From contig JAJEFO010000001.1 in assembly GCA_022820365.1 (NCBI GenBank), forward strand, positions 1 to 64,000: DNA of 64,000 nucleotides. The letters run 5' to 3'. The notes under the pieces were generated by a model that was not told where the DNA came from, ran no database searches, and saw only the letters and a program-made list of their open reading frames with translations. Shown here piece by piece: positions 20,736 to 30,800 of the stretch (its first letter is position 1; each line of letters starts with the position of its first letter). The translations under genes were made by a program, and so were the position numbers. This DNA comes from Silicimonas sp. (GTDB lineage: Bacteria > Pseudomonadota > Alphaproteobacteria > Rhodobacterales > Rhodobacteraceae).

Positions 20736-21797
20736 CTACTCCCCTGAAGATTTCCAAACTCGAGAGGGCGGCTCGTCAATCAAACTGCTGGCAAGCCACG
20801 CGCTGGCAATCATGGCCGCGAGCGCAAGCACGGCTGAAAGGCTGAGCGATGCCGTACCCGCAAGCCCGGCACCGACGGTACATCCGCCTGCAAGCACTCC
20901 GCCAAGGCCCATCATCGCCGCGCCAAGGAGATAGCGTATGGTTTGCCCTGGCTGCTCGAAGCTCTGAAGCGCCAATTCGCCTCGCGATGCGGCAGCCAAG
21001 AAACTGCCGAGTAGCGTGCCTCCTACAAGGCCAGTGCCGAATCCGGCTGCAATCGAAGTAGAGGCTACGCTCCAGAACAGTGTATCCGCCCAAGGTGCGG
21101 TAAACGAAATCGAAGCCATGGGAATCGGATCAAACGCGTCTTGCAGGAAGACGCCGGTCCCGAACCATCCAAGTGGAACGAGCATGCCGATTCCGGCGCC
21201 AAGCAGCAGATGCGTTACGTGCGCGCCCGATCGATAAATCGCGGCTGCGAGGACGACGAGCGCAATTGCCATCCAAAGAACCGCACCGCCCGGCAGATTG
21301 CCAAGGTTGGCGAATTCGCCGACATCGAGAGTCACCGTCCCGAGACCTATGCGGAGCGGTGCCAGAACTCCCTTCAGCGCCGCATGCGCCACGACGGCAA
21401 AGACGACAATGCAAATGGCAGCGCGCAGGTTGCCAGTCGCGGACAAGACCGTCAGCCGCGAAATGCAGCCGCGCGTCAGGACCATTCCCGTCCCGAACAA
21501 GGCGCCTCCGGCAAGCACCGTCAGGATTGGCAGTGAGCTCACGTGAAACCTGTGCTCGACGAAACTCAGTTGGCCATCGAGGACCAGTGCCTGGGTGCCA
21601 AGCAACGCAACCAGGAATGCCATGAGCCAAACCCCGAACGCCGGAAAATGTCCTACCGTGAACTCGACCACGCTGCGCCTGAGGCAAAAGCGTGACATCT
21701 GGGCGGCAACGCCGAAAGCCAAGCCAATCAGGATGCCAAGCAGGCAAGACGCAAATACCGGATTGATTACGATGTCATAGAGTTCGTAGAGCATCAC
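20736..21797 (-). CDS. YeeE/YedE family (sulfur transport, DUF395) membrane protein
   Basis: GLAFGVAAQMSRFCLRRSVVEFTVG ... GTGMVLTRGCISRLTVLSATGNLRA ... GGVLAGGCTVGAGLAGTASLS. Confidence 0.88.
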   Translation of the reverse strand: MMLYELYDIVINPVFASCLLGILIGLAFGVAAQMSRFCLRRSVVEFTVGHFPAFGVWLMAFLVALLGTQALVLDGQLSFVEHRFHVSSLPILTVLAGGALFGTGMVLTRGCISRLTVLSATGNLRAAICIVVFAVVAHAALKGVLAPLRIGLGTVTLDVGEFANLGNLPGGAVLWMAIALVVLAAAIYRSGAHVTHLLLGAGIGMLVPLGWFGTGVFLQDAFDPIPMASISFTAPWADTLFWSVASTSIAAGFGTGLVGGTLLGSFLAAASRGELALQSFEQPGQTIRYLLGAAMMGLGGVLAGGCTVGAGLAGTASLSLSAVLALAAMIASAWLASSLIDEPPSRVWKSSGE

Positions 21798-22159
21798 GGG
21801 ATTCCTGGTCGAATCGCAGTCGCCAGATCATCTTTTTAGGAACATGCAAACCGTTACAAAAAGGCGAAATCTCCGAATACAAGTCACACAGCAAGTCAGT
21901 TGGAGTGAGTCCGCCCCTTTCACGACCCAAGCCAACGCTCTTGATCACACATAGCGGCAGCAAGTGAACATGCCTCCGATATTTCGCTGTGCCAATAGGC
22001 GCAAGAGGGCGCCCGCTCGAAGAACAGACGCCCAATTGCGAAACGAGGGACAGTGTAAATCAGGGTCAGGTGTTTCGAATTCCGACCCACGCAATTCAAG
22101 TGGAGATGATGTGCGTCCAATTGAAGGTGCATCGCAAAGATGTGATTGCATTGCCTGTC

Positions 22160-22636
22160 TCAGGGTCCGAGGACACCAGGCCAATTGGCGTCAGCACGCT
22201 CGATGTTGCCTTCCACATCCTTGAGCCAGGTCCTGTGCACTCCGGTGGAATAGTTCAGGTAGAGCCGCCCGTCATGGATTGACCAAGCTTCCGGCACGGT
22301 TGTTGCCGTGGCCCCTTTCGACACCGCATAGGCACAGTATCCGCCGTACTTTGGAGCGTATTTTTCGGGGTCCGCGTCGAACAGCGCCTTGTGCTCCGCG
22401 CTGGCAAAACGAAACGTCGCTCCCTCCAAATCCGAAGTTATGGCCGCGTCGCCCTCCACGGGCTTCGACATCGTGAAATACGCAACAGGATCATATCCGT
22501 GAATCGCCACGCCATTGGTGGCAAAGACCGGCGGTTGAGCCGCATGCGCTGGAAATGTGCCAATCGTGCCAGCCAGGAATGACGCGGCGGAAAGGCTCAG
22601 GAATAGCCGACGAGTCTGCATGTACTTGTCTCCCAA
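22160..22636 (-). CDS. YHS domain-containing exported protein
   Basis: VAIHGYDPVAYFTMSKPVEGDAAITSDLEGATFRFASAEHKALFDADPEKYAPKYGGYCAYAVSKG. Confidence 0.9.
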   Translation of the reverse strand: MGDKYMQTRRLFLSLSAASFLAGTIGTFPAHAAQPPVFATNGVAIHGYDPVAYFTMSKPVEGDAAITSDLEGATFRFASAEHKALFDADPEKYAPKYGGYCAYAVSKGATATTVPEAWSIHDGRLYLNYSTGVHRTWLKDVEGNIERADANWPGVLGP

Positions 22637-22700
22637 AGTGTAATTGCGCCTTGCTCAACAAATGTTCGTTGCCGCGCTCGAAAGCGCAACCCACGCGGCA

Positions 22701-23498
22701 TCAAATTTTGTTGTCGATACCCGCAACCTGCCGCTGCGTCGCTGCGTACAGCGCAACCGCCGAAGCATTGGAAACATTGAGCGAGTCAAAGCCTCCGGCA
22801 GCCCCTATCCTCGCCAACCGGTCGCAGGCATCCCTCGTCTTCACCCGAAGCCCCTGCCCTTCGGCTCCCAAGACCAACGCAATGCGCCCCGGTGCCTGCG
22901 CCAGTGTCGCCCGAAGCGTTACGTCGGCTTCGCCGTCGAGTCCGATCAGGAAGAACCCGCGCTGCTTTAGGTCCTCCATTGCGGATGCCAGATTGCGCAC
23001 CCGAAGGTATGGCAACCGCTCCAATGCGCCGCTGGCCGACTTGGCCAATGCTCCGGTCTCCGGTGCGGAATGCCGCAGGGGCGCAACCACGGCGCTGGCC
23101 CCAAAGACTTCGGCCGACCGCAGGATCGCTCCAACATTGTGCGGATCGGTGACCCGATCAAGGCAGAGCACAACAAGGTTTCGACGATCTGGCAAGAGGT
23201 CCTCAAGAGCACCCCAATCGACAGGCTTGACCTCAAGCGCAGCACCCTGATGGACTGAAGCGGGATCCAGGGGTACCGGGAATTTCCTGGCATCCGCGAT
23301 CTCGGGATCGATGCCGGCCTCCGCGACCACTTCCGAAAGTCGATCAAAGGCGTTCTTGGTCAGCACGAGGCGCAGTTTCTTTCGCGCCGGATTTGACAGC
23401 GCATGCCGTACCGCGTGAAGCCCGAACAGCCAGACCGTGTCCCGCCTGGACTCGCGTTTCCATTCTTTGTGTTTGGCGTGCCTGTCCGATTTCTTCAT
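22701..23498 (-). CDS. rlmB: 23S rRNA (guanosine-2'-O-)-methyltransferase RlmB
   Basis: WLFGLHAVRHALSNPARKKLRLVLT ... LDRVTDPHNVGAILRSAEVFGASAVV ... LNVSNASAVALYAAT (SpoU). Confidence 0.93.
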   Translation of the reverse strand: MKKSDRHAKHKEWKRESRRDTVWLFGLHAVRHALSNPARKKLRLVLTKNAFDRLSEVVAEAGIDPEIADARKFPVPLDPASVHQGAALEVKPVDWGALEDLLPDRRNLVVLCLDRVTDPHNVGAILRSAEVFGASAVVAPLRHSAPETGALAKSASGALERLPYLRVRNLASAMEDLKQRGFFLIGLDGEADVTLRATLAQAPGRIALVLGAEGQGLRVKTRDACDRLARIGAAGGFDSLNVSNASAVALYAATQRQVAGIDNKI

Positions 23499-23607
23499 TT
23501 TCCGGCTATCCCTTTCCGCGGCCGTGAACGCAACCTGCATTCCGGCTTGACCGGTCGTGGCCACGCCGTTATCTGACCCCGGCATGCCGAAGACGGCATC
23601 GTCAAGT

Positions 23608-23691
23608 GGGCGACAGGCCGCAAGGTGTGGCAGGGGACTGTAACTCCCTCGCGGAGACGCATGCTAGGTTCGATTCCTAGGTCGCCCACCA
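23608..23691 (+). tRNA. tRNA-Tyr (anticodon GUA), 3' CCA encoded
   Basis: Acceptor GGGCGAC/GTCGCCC+A+CCA; anticodon arm GGGGA-CTGTAAC-TCCCT; long variable arm GCG-gaga-CGC; T arm CTAGG-TTCGATT-CCTAG. Confidence 0.95.
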
Positions 23692-24623
23692 TCTACCCTG
23701 ACAGTTCCCTGCGAGTGACAGGGCTTGTTGCGGGCAACGGTGACGCACCGTGCCAGAACTGCTGCTTCATTTTCAAGCAACAAATGCAAAATTTCACAAA
23801 AAAAGATCGCATCAGATAGTTTTTTCTTACTTTGTTCCAATGTTTCAGGCATGCATGTCACGACGCGGCAAGGACGAAATCCAAGTCGAATCACCGCGTT
23901 GATTGACGTTAGCGTGTCGGGCTTCGTGCCATACACGATTCGCGGCAACTTGGGCCGTTTTCGGGCGGCAGGTGCGGAAATTGCGTTCGTTTGCGGCTTG
24001 CAAAGAAACGCATGCGGCATGTCAACACTATTGCAACACGGCGCCTCGACGGCAAAGGCAAGCAATCCAGCGAGCCGTCCGCCAGCGACCGCACGGCCAC
24101 TCCCGAATCGCCCAGAAGCCAGTCCTCTCGGCAATGTCGGTTGCGGCAGTGGCCGATGCGCTTCCACGGCTCGACGGAACACTTGCCGACAATGGCACGA
24201 TCATTCCGGTTAGCCGCAGAGAGCCAACCACCCGACTCGTGGAAACGCGGTGCCGACGGCTTGCCGCTCCCGCTGTTCACCCTCCCGAGACCGGTCGAGG
24301 CAGGGAGGTCAGAGCGTCGTTCCGGGTCGCCATCGTTGACGCCTTCCCGAACGGCAGAAGGTTGCCCGCCCGCAGCGAGCCTGATGTCCGACGCCGCGTG
24401 CCGCCTGCATCGGCGCGGTTAAGGCGCAGATTCGGCATCCGCCACCCCCTCCCATTCGACTCCCGCGCCGACACTGCGGCCGTCTGACCGACCCATGCGC
24501 TGGCCGTCAAATTCGCCGCGTGGCCCGAACGCTGACTGCTGGTCCGCCTCCCGGATGTTATGCCGTGCGAAGCTTTTTCAGCCTAGGTGGCGACGTGCTG
24601 CGGGAGCAGGTGGACGGGTCCGC

Positions 24624-24640
24624 CGCAGGAAATTCCTGCG
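24624..24640. promoter_or_regulatory. 17-bp perfect palindrome upstream of the PKS gene
   Basis: CGCAGGAA-A-TTCCTGCG. Confidence 0.45.
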
Positions 24641-24803
24641 CCGCCCCCGGAATCCTCACGATTTAGTTTGCATGGACATGATTTCTTCACGATTTGGTCA
24701 TGGTCAAGCTGCGACGTGCAGCCCTACATAGCGCCGAAATGCGAATCGCTGGGCCGGGTCTCCGAGTGGTGCGGTCCGAGGACGCAAAAGCAAACAAGAA
24801 GAC

Positions 24804-24840
24804 CGTCCGGGCTCTGCCCGGACGTCTGTTGAGGGGGGGG
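24804..24840 (+). promoter_or_regulatory. 5'-leader hairpin plus G8 tract serving as putative ribosome-binding region of the PKS gene
   Basis: CGTCCGGGC-tct-GCCCGGACG (9-bp stem) then TCTGTTGA-GGGGGGGG, 9 nt before ATG 24850. Confidence 0.5.
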
Positions 24841-24849
24841 ACAGGCCAA

Positions 24850-27800
24850 ATGAACCTGGAAAGGCCAGGGAATCTGCCGAATCCGGAAAGAGACGTTGCG
24901 ATCGTAGGGTACAGTTACCGCATGCCAGGCGGCATCAAGTGCGACGCCGACTTCTGGCGCCTGCTGAGCGAACGCCAGACGGTGAAGGACCCCGTCGTCG
25001 ATCGCTACGGCAGAGGCTACCGGCCCATCGGCCCGTTTTCCGGCCCTAGCCGGTTCGCCAGTGCCTACGAGGGCTTGATCCACGACGACCAGGAGTGGCT
25101 CTTCGATCCCGGTCTCTTCGGAATTTCCCACAACGAGATGCTGTCCACGAATCCGCAGGTGCGGATGCTGCTGAACTGTGCGTGGGAGACTTTCGAAAGG
25201 GTGGGCTGGGACCTGCATTCGTTGCGCAACAGCCCTACGGGAGTCTTCATCGGGGCCCAGACCCCGGCTGCGGCTTCCTGGCGGCCCGTGCATGGGGTCA
25301 ATGAGTTCAGCGTGCCCAACAGCAGCCTGGCCATGCTGGCCAACCGGGTCTCCTACCATTTCAACCTGATGGGATCGTCGTTGACCTGCTGCACCGCCTG
25401 TTCCGCCGGATTGAGTGCCCTGCACACCGCTTTGCATGCCCTCCGGTACGGCGACTGCCAGCAGGCGCTTGTCGGCTCCGTCAATTACTTGGGGGCCTCC
25501 CGGCTCAGTGCGGGATTCAATGCCCTTGGGGTCATAAGTCCCGACGGTCAAAGCAATTCCTTTGATGCAGAGGCCAATGGCTACATGCGGGCGGAGGGTG
25601 CTTTCCTGTTTGCCCTCAAGCCCCTGGAGGCGGCGGAGAGGGATGGAGATCACATACACGCGGTGGTAGAGGCAACCGCGATCAATACGGCTGGAGGGGC
25701 TGACGGCACGGGCGAACTGGTGCCGGGACGTTCCATCACCGCACCGACCCAACATTCTCAAGTTGAACTGATGCGAACGGCCTGCATCCACGCCGGCCGC
25801 CATCCGGGGGATTTCGACTACATTGAAGCTCATGCCACCGGCACCGTAGTCGGAGACCGTATTGAAGGAAACGCCATCGCGGAAGCGTACGGCGGCCTTG
25901 ACCGGTCGAACCCACTCCGAGTTTCCAGCGTCAAGAGCAACGTGGGACACATGGAAGCGGCCGCGTTTCACTGCTCCCTGCTCAAGGTTGTGCTAATGAT
26001 GCAGGAACGGACCTTCGCCCCCACCTCCGGGAACTACCTGGTCCCGAATCCGGAAATCGACTTCGACCGTTGCCCGATGCAGGTTCAGACGGTTTGTGAA
26101 CCCTTTCCGGACCGTCCGGCCGTGGTCGGCATCAATTCCTTCGGCTTCGGCGGCGCCAACGGGCATTGCGTTGTCCGGGAATACCAGCCGAACCGTCCCC
26201 GGATCTGGTCAACAGCCCTGGCGCCGAATGCCGGCTTTCTGGTGCCCCTGTCGGCCCGGACAACCGAGGCCTTGCAGCGAAGTGCCAAAGAGCTGCGGGA
26301 CGCGGTGGACGGACAAGATCTGGATCTCCATACGGTGGCCGCCAACCTGGGCCGGCGCCGGACTCACTTCAACACGCGCGCCGCCTTTGCAGGATACAGC
26401 CGGGAGGACCTGCTTCAGGCCCTGGACATCTTTGCCGAAGAAGCCAGCCCCGTCAGTACCGTGGCAGGAGGAGAGCGGAGCCTGGCCATGGTGTTTTCCG
26501 GGCAAGGCACGCAATGGGCCGGGTGCGGTCGCACTCTTTATGACGCCCACCCGGTGTTCCGCCGGACCGTTGATGCCATAGAGGAACATTGGAGCGAGTA
26601 CGCAGATTTTTCGCTGCGGAACGCCTGCTTCTCCGCCACCCAGACCGAACTGGACGAGTGCCAGCTGGCTCAGCCTGCGATTTTCATGCTGCAGTGCGCA
26701 CTTGTGGAGCTGTTCAAGACATGGGGCGTCTATCCGGACTGCGTGGTGGGTCACAGTTCCGGCGAAGTGGCCGCGGCCTATGCCTGCGGTGCGCTCTCGC
26801 TGGTAGATGCCACAAGGCTGGTGTACCATCGCGCGACCCTCCAGCAACGCCAGGCAGGGTCCGGCCGCATGCTGGCCATCGGCATGGACCGGGCGGGTGT
26901 GGAGCAACTGCTTGCTCCCCTGAATGCGGATCAGGAGAACTGTCTCCGTCCGGTGGAGATAGCCTGCGAGAACGCACCGGCCAGCACGGTCGTCTGTGGA
27001 CCGGAGGACTCCTTGCAGCCGGTCATGGCGGAACTGGACCGCCGCAACCTGCGACATAGCCTGCTGCCAGGCAACATCGCCTTTCACTCGTCCGCAATGG
27101 ACTCTCTCGGCGACGACATGCTGTCGTCCCTGGCCTTCATGGACCAGCTCCCATTCGATGCTGACGCCCCCTTCATTTCGTCGGTGACTGGCTTGGAAAC
27201 GGAGCGGCTGGACAGCGCCTATTGGTGGTCCAATACGCGCCAGCCAGTGAATTTCGCCGCGGCGATGGCAACCGTCAAGCGCGACTTCCGTCCCGACATC
27301 GTGCTGGAAATCGCACCGCACGGGGCCCTTCAGACCATGATCATCCAGTGCCTGGAGGACCTCACGCCCCGACCGGCCTGTGTGCCGACCTTGATGAGAG
27401 ACACGGATTCCTGTCTTGGCTTTCACGAGGCCCTGGGTGCCCTGTTCCGCGCAGGGCTGTCCCTGGATTTCGCCACCCAGTATCCCTGCCCGCAGCCAAT
27501 CGCTCATCTGCTGCCCGGTCATCCTCGCGAGGAACAGGCTGCCCTGGACGCCCTGATCGACGACGAGCATTTCCGTCGGCAGGGCGAGTATTCTCACGGT
27601 CCCTTGGTGGGACACCGGATGGCCGCGGAAGACCTCCGGTTCGAGGCCCGGCTGTCGGAAAAGGACTTTCCCTGGCTGACCGAGCACCGGGTTCATCATG
27701 CCAGCATCATGCCCGCCGCCGGTTACATGGAACTGCTGCTGGAAGCATTTGAAGGCGTGCCTCTCTGCATCGACGAAATCGAGTTCCTCCAGCCCTGCCC

Positions 27801-30800
27801 TGTGCCCTCGACTCCGGTCCGGCTGCAGACGAGCCTGGAACCGGTGCCCCATCTCCCTGGCGCCTTCACCTTTGTCATTTCCTCCCGGCCCTTTGACACG
27901 GACGAAGGCGGAGAGCGGCACTGTCTTGGCCGGCTCCATCTCTTGGAAGGGGGCGGGGGAACCAGCGTTAGCGCGCCTCGACGGCTGGAGGAGATTGACC
28001 GCTCCCGATTCGCCGTGGCAGATCGGCTGGACAGCGACCTGTTCTATGAGCGGCTGGAAGCCGTGCTGGAGGACGCCTTTCAGTACGGCCCCAATTTCCG
28101 GACCATCCAGAATTTTGACTTCGACAAGGTCACGAAGGCCATGCTGGTGGAGCTGGAGATGGATGCCGAGCTGTGGGTCTCCGGCCGCGACGAGGGGTAC
28201 GTCCTGTGCCCCCCGCTGCTGGACGGCGGACTGCAGATATTCCTGTACTACCTGATGTACGTCTCGGATGTCTTTTCCATACCCAAGCGGGCGCGGAACG
28301 TGACGTTCCTCAGGCCGCCGAGCTCGCCTCGGGTCACATGCTACGTGACGAAGTCCGAGGACGACTGGACCACGCTGGACGAGAACGGGCAGTTCAGCGT
28401 TCCGCTGGGCGAAAGATCGATTGGCTGCATCAGCTTCTACGACAGCGACACTGGTGAACTGATCGCCTGCATGGACGAGTACTATTCCTTCAGCAGCAAT
28501 CCAAGGTGGGCGGACTTGCCCAACAGCCGCCACGTCGTCTCCTGGCAACCCAAGAACCTGCCCGATGTCGAATTGCTCCTGGCGAATTTGCCGAACGGGG
28601 ACATTGAAACCGGCAAGCTGATATCAATCCTCGAAGACGCCGGTGGCGGGGCGCGCCGTGCCTGTCACATCGTCGAGTTCGCCGGGAGCCGGGAACCCGG
28701 CGAGACCGTCATTCAGCGAGCGCTTTCATCCATGTCAGATACAGGCGGACAGTCCGAATTCTGGCTTTTGAGTGACAGCAACGAAGCCAGCCGGGCCTGC
28801 TACGATGCTCTCCACCAGCACGATGCGGCCCTGCGTTTCGCAAGCCTTGAGTTCAATGAAGGAGGCGAGACCGCTTTCGACAAGGGCCTGTTGCGGCCCG
28901 AGGCGGCTGACCTCGTCTTCTTGCATGATGACGTCCAGGTCCTGGGCACGGACGGATGGTCCGTGTTGCGCCGGTTGACTGTCGACGGCGGCCTTGTGCT
29001 CATCACTCACGCGCCAGGTGCCGCCGTCCAGACCGGCGCGGGTTGGACGATCATGCGTGCCGGTCAGTGCAGCACACTGCTGCAAGCCCCGTTGGCCCGG
29101 AAACAAGCCACGGCGGCGGGCCTCCCAGGGCCACGGTGGGCGCTCGGCGAGAAACGCAGTCTGGCCACGGACTGGGTGTCCCGCCTCGAAAGGCCCGACG
29201 TCCATGCAATCGCCCCGGAAACTCTGTCGGAAAGGAACTTTCTGGACTTGGAGGAGTGGCCCGGGGCTGCAGACGTGCAGGCCATCGATTTCTTCTGCGG
29301 CCGTGATCCCGATGATCCGACCGGCGAAGCCATCACGTCACGGTTTGTCGCCTTCGTGCAGGCGCTCGTGCCCTGCCGCATCCGGCAGGCAAACAGTGTC
29401 TGCCGCCTAACCGTGGTGACGGAGGGTGCCGCCTGCCAAGTTGAAGACCCCCGGGGCCAGGCGCTGTGGGGAGCGGTACGCAGCATGGCGCTCGAGGTCG
29501 GTGAGGAGGCCCGGCTGGAATTCTGCCTGGTGGACCTGGGTTCGCCCGAAGACCTGGACACCCTGGTCCGCATTGGCGGTTCAAACCTGCGCGAACGGGA
29601 GCTGGCGGTGCGGGAGCGTCGCATGTGGGTGCCGCGCGTGCTCAGCCAGCGGGAGCGGTTCTCTCCCCTGCCTTCAGGCACCGACGCTGCCTATCGGCTA
29701 TGCCTGGAAAACCCGGGACAGGTGAACGGCCTGCAAATGAGGACGTACATTCCTCCTGTCCTGGCGGCCGACGATGTCGAGATCGAGGTGACGGCGGCAG
29801 CGCTCAACTTTCGTGACGTCATGGTCACGCTGGGCCTGTTGCCGGCCTTGGCCTACGAACGATCAGCTCTCGGCAAAGAGGTGGGCATGGAGGCCAGTGG
29901 CGTTATCAGGCGCGTCGGCGACTCCGTGCGCAATCTCCAAGTTGGCGATGCGGTGGCGTTTACCAAGGGAGGATGCATCGCCAACCGGGTCGTGGTCAGC
30001 CAGAATTCAGTCTTTGGGAAGCCCGAGCGTCTCGGCATGATTGATGCCGCGGCATCGCTGTCGGTGTATGTCACCGCCTATTACGCCCTCGTTCACTTGG
30101 CGCGCCTGCGCGCAGGCCAGCGCGTCCTCATTCATTCTGCGATGGGGGGTGTTGGCCAAGCCGCCATCGCCCTGGCGCAGGACATCGGGGCCGAGATCTA
30201 CACGACCGCGGGCAGCAAGAAAAAGCGCGAGCAGCTCTTGGCCATGGGGGCCGAGGCGGCCTTGGATTCTCACAGCTACGACTGGTTCGAAGACCTCATG
30301 GCGGCGACGGGCGGCGAGGGTGTTGACGTCGTCCTGAACTCTCTGGCGGGCCACCATATCGTACTGTGCCTTCAGGCCTTGCGGCCCGGGGGCTGGCACT
30401 GCGAGATCGGCAAGGTGGACATCTATGCCGACAACGCGCTCAGTCTGGCGGTGTTCCGCAAGAACCTGCGCTTCGCCGCGATTGACGTGGATCGCCTGAT
30501 GCTGGACGATCCGGACCTTTCGGGGGACATCTCCCAGACGTGCATGGATATGCTCGGTCGCGCTGCGTTGCCGCCACTGCCCGCTACCGTCTTTCCCTGC
30601 GGTCAGTATGCCGAGGCCCTGCGCCTGATGATGGCGGGTCAGCACCAGGGCAAGCTGGTGCTGGAAGTCCCGGCTACAGACGATCCAGGTTTCCCGATCG
30701 CCGATTCGCGGCCGTTCCTGGACCCGGATGCGACCTACCTCGTCACCGGCGGCCTTGGGGGGATGGGCCTGTGCCTGCTGCCCTACCTGGTTACGGCTGG

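Noticed and set aside
23495-23692. 65-aa ORF MVGDLGIEPSMRLREG... on the minus strand
   Set aside because: It is the antisense translation of tRNA-Tyr, a common annotation artefact.
23692-24849. Possible small genes between tRNA-Tyr and the PKS
   Set aside because: Several overlapping frames exist but none has a convincing motif, start context or codon bias; treated as a leader/intergenic region.
24724-25971. 415-aa minus-strand ORF antisense to the KS domain
   Set aside because: Antisense shadow of the KS coding region; no recognisable motif.
26209-28548. 779-aa minus-strand ORF antisense to the PKS
   Set aside because: Sits fully opposite a well-supported PKS frame with recognisable domains; low-complexity composition typical of GC-rich antisense frames and no family motif.
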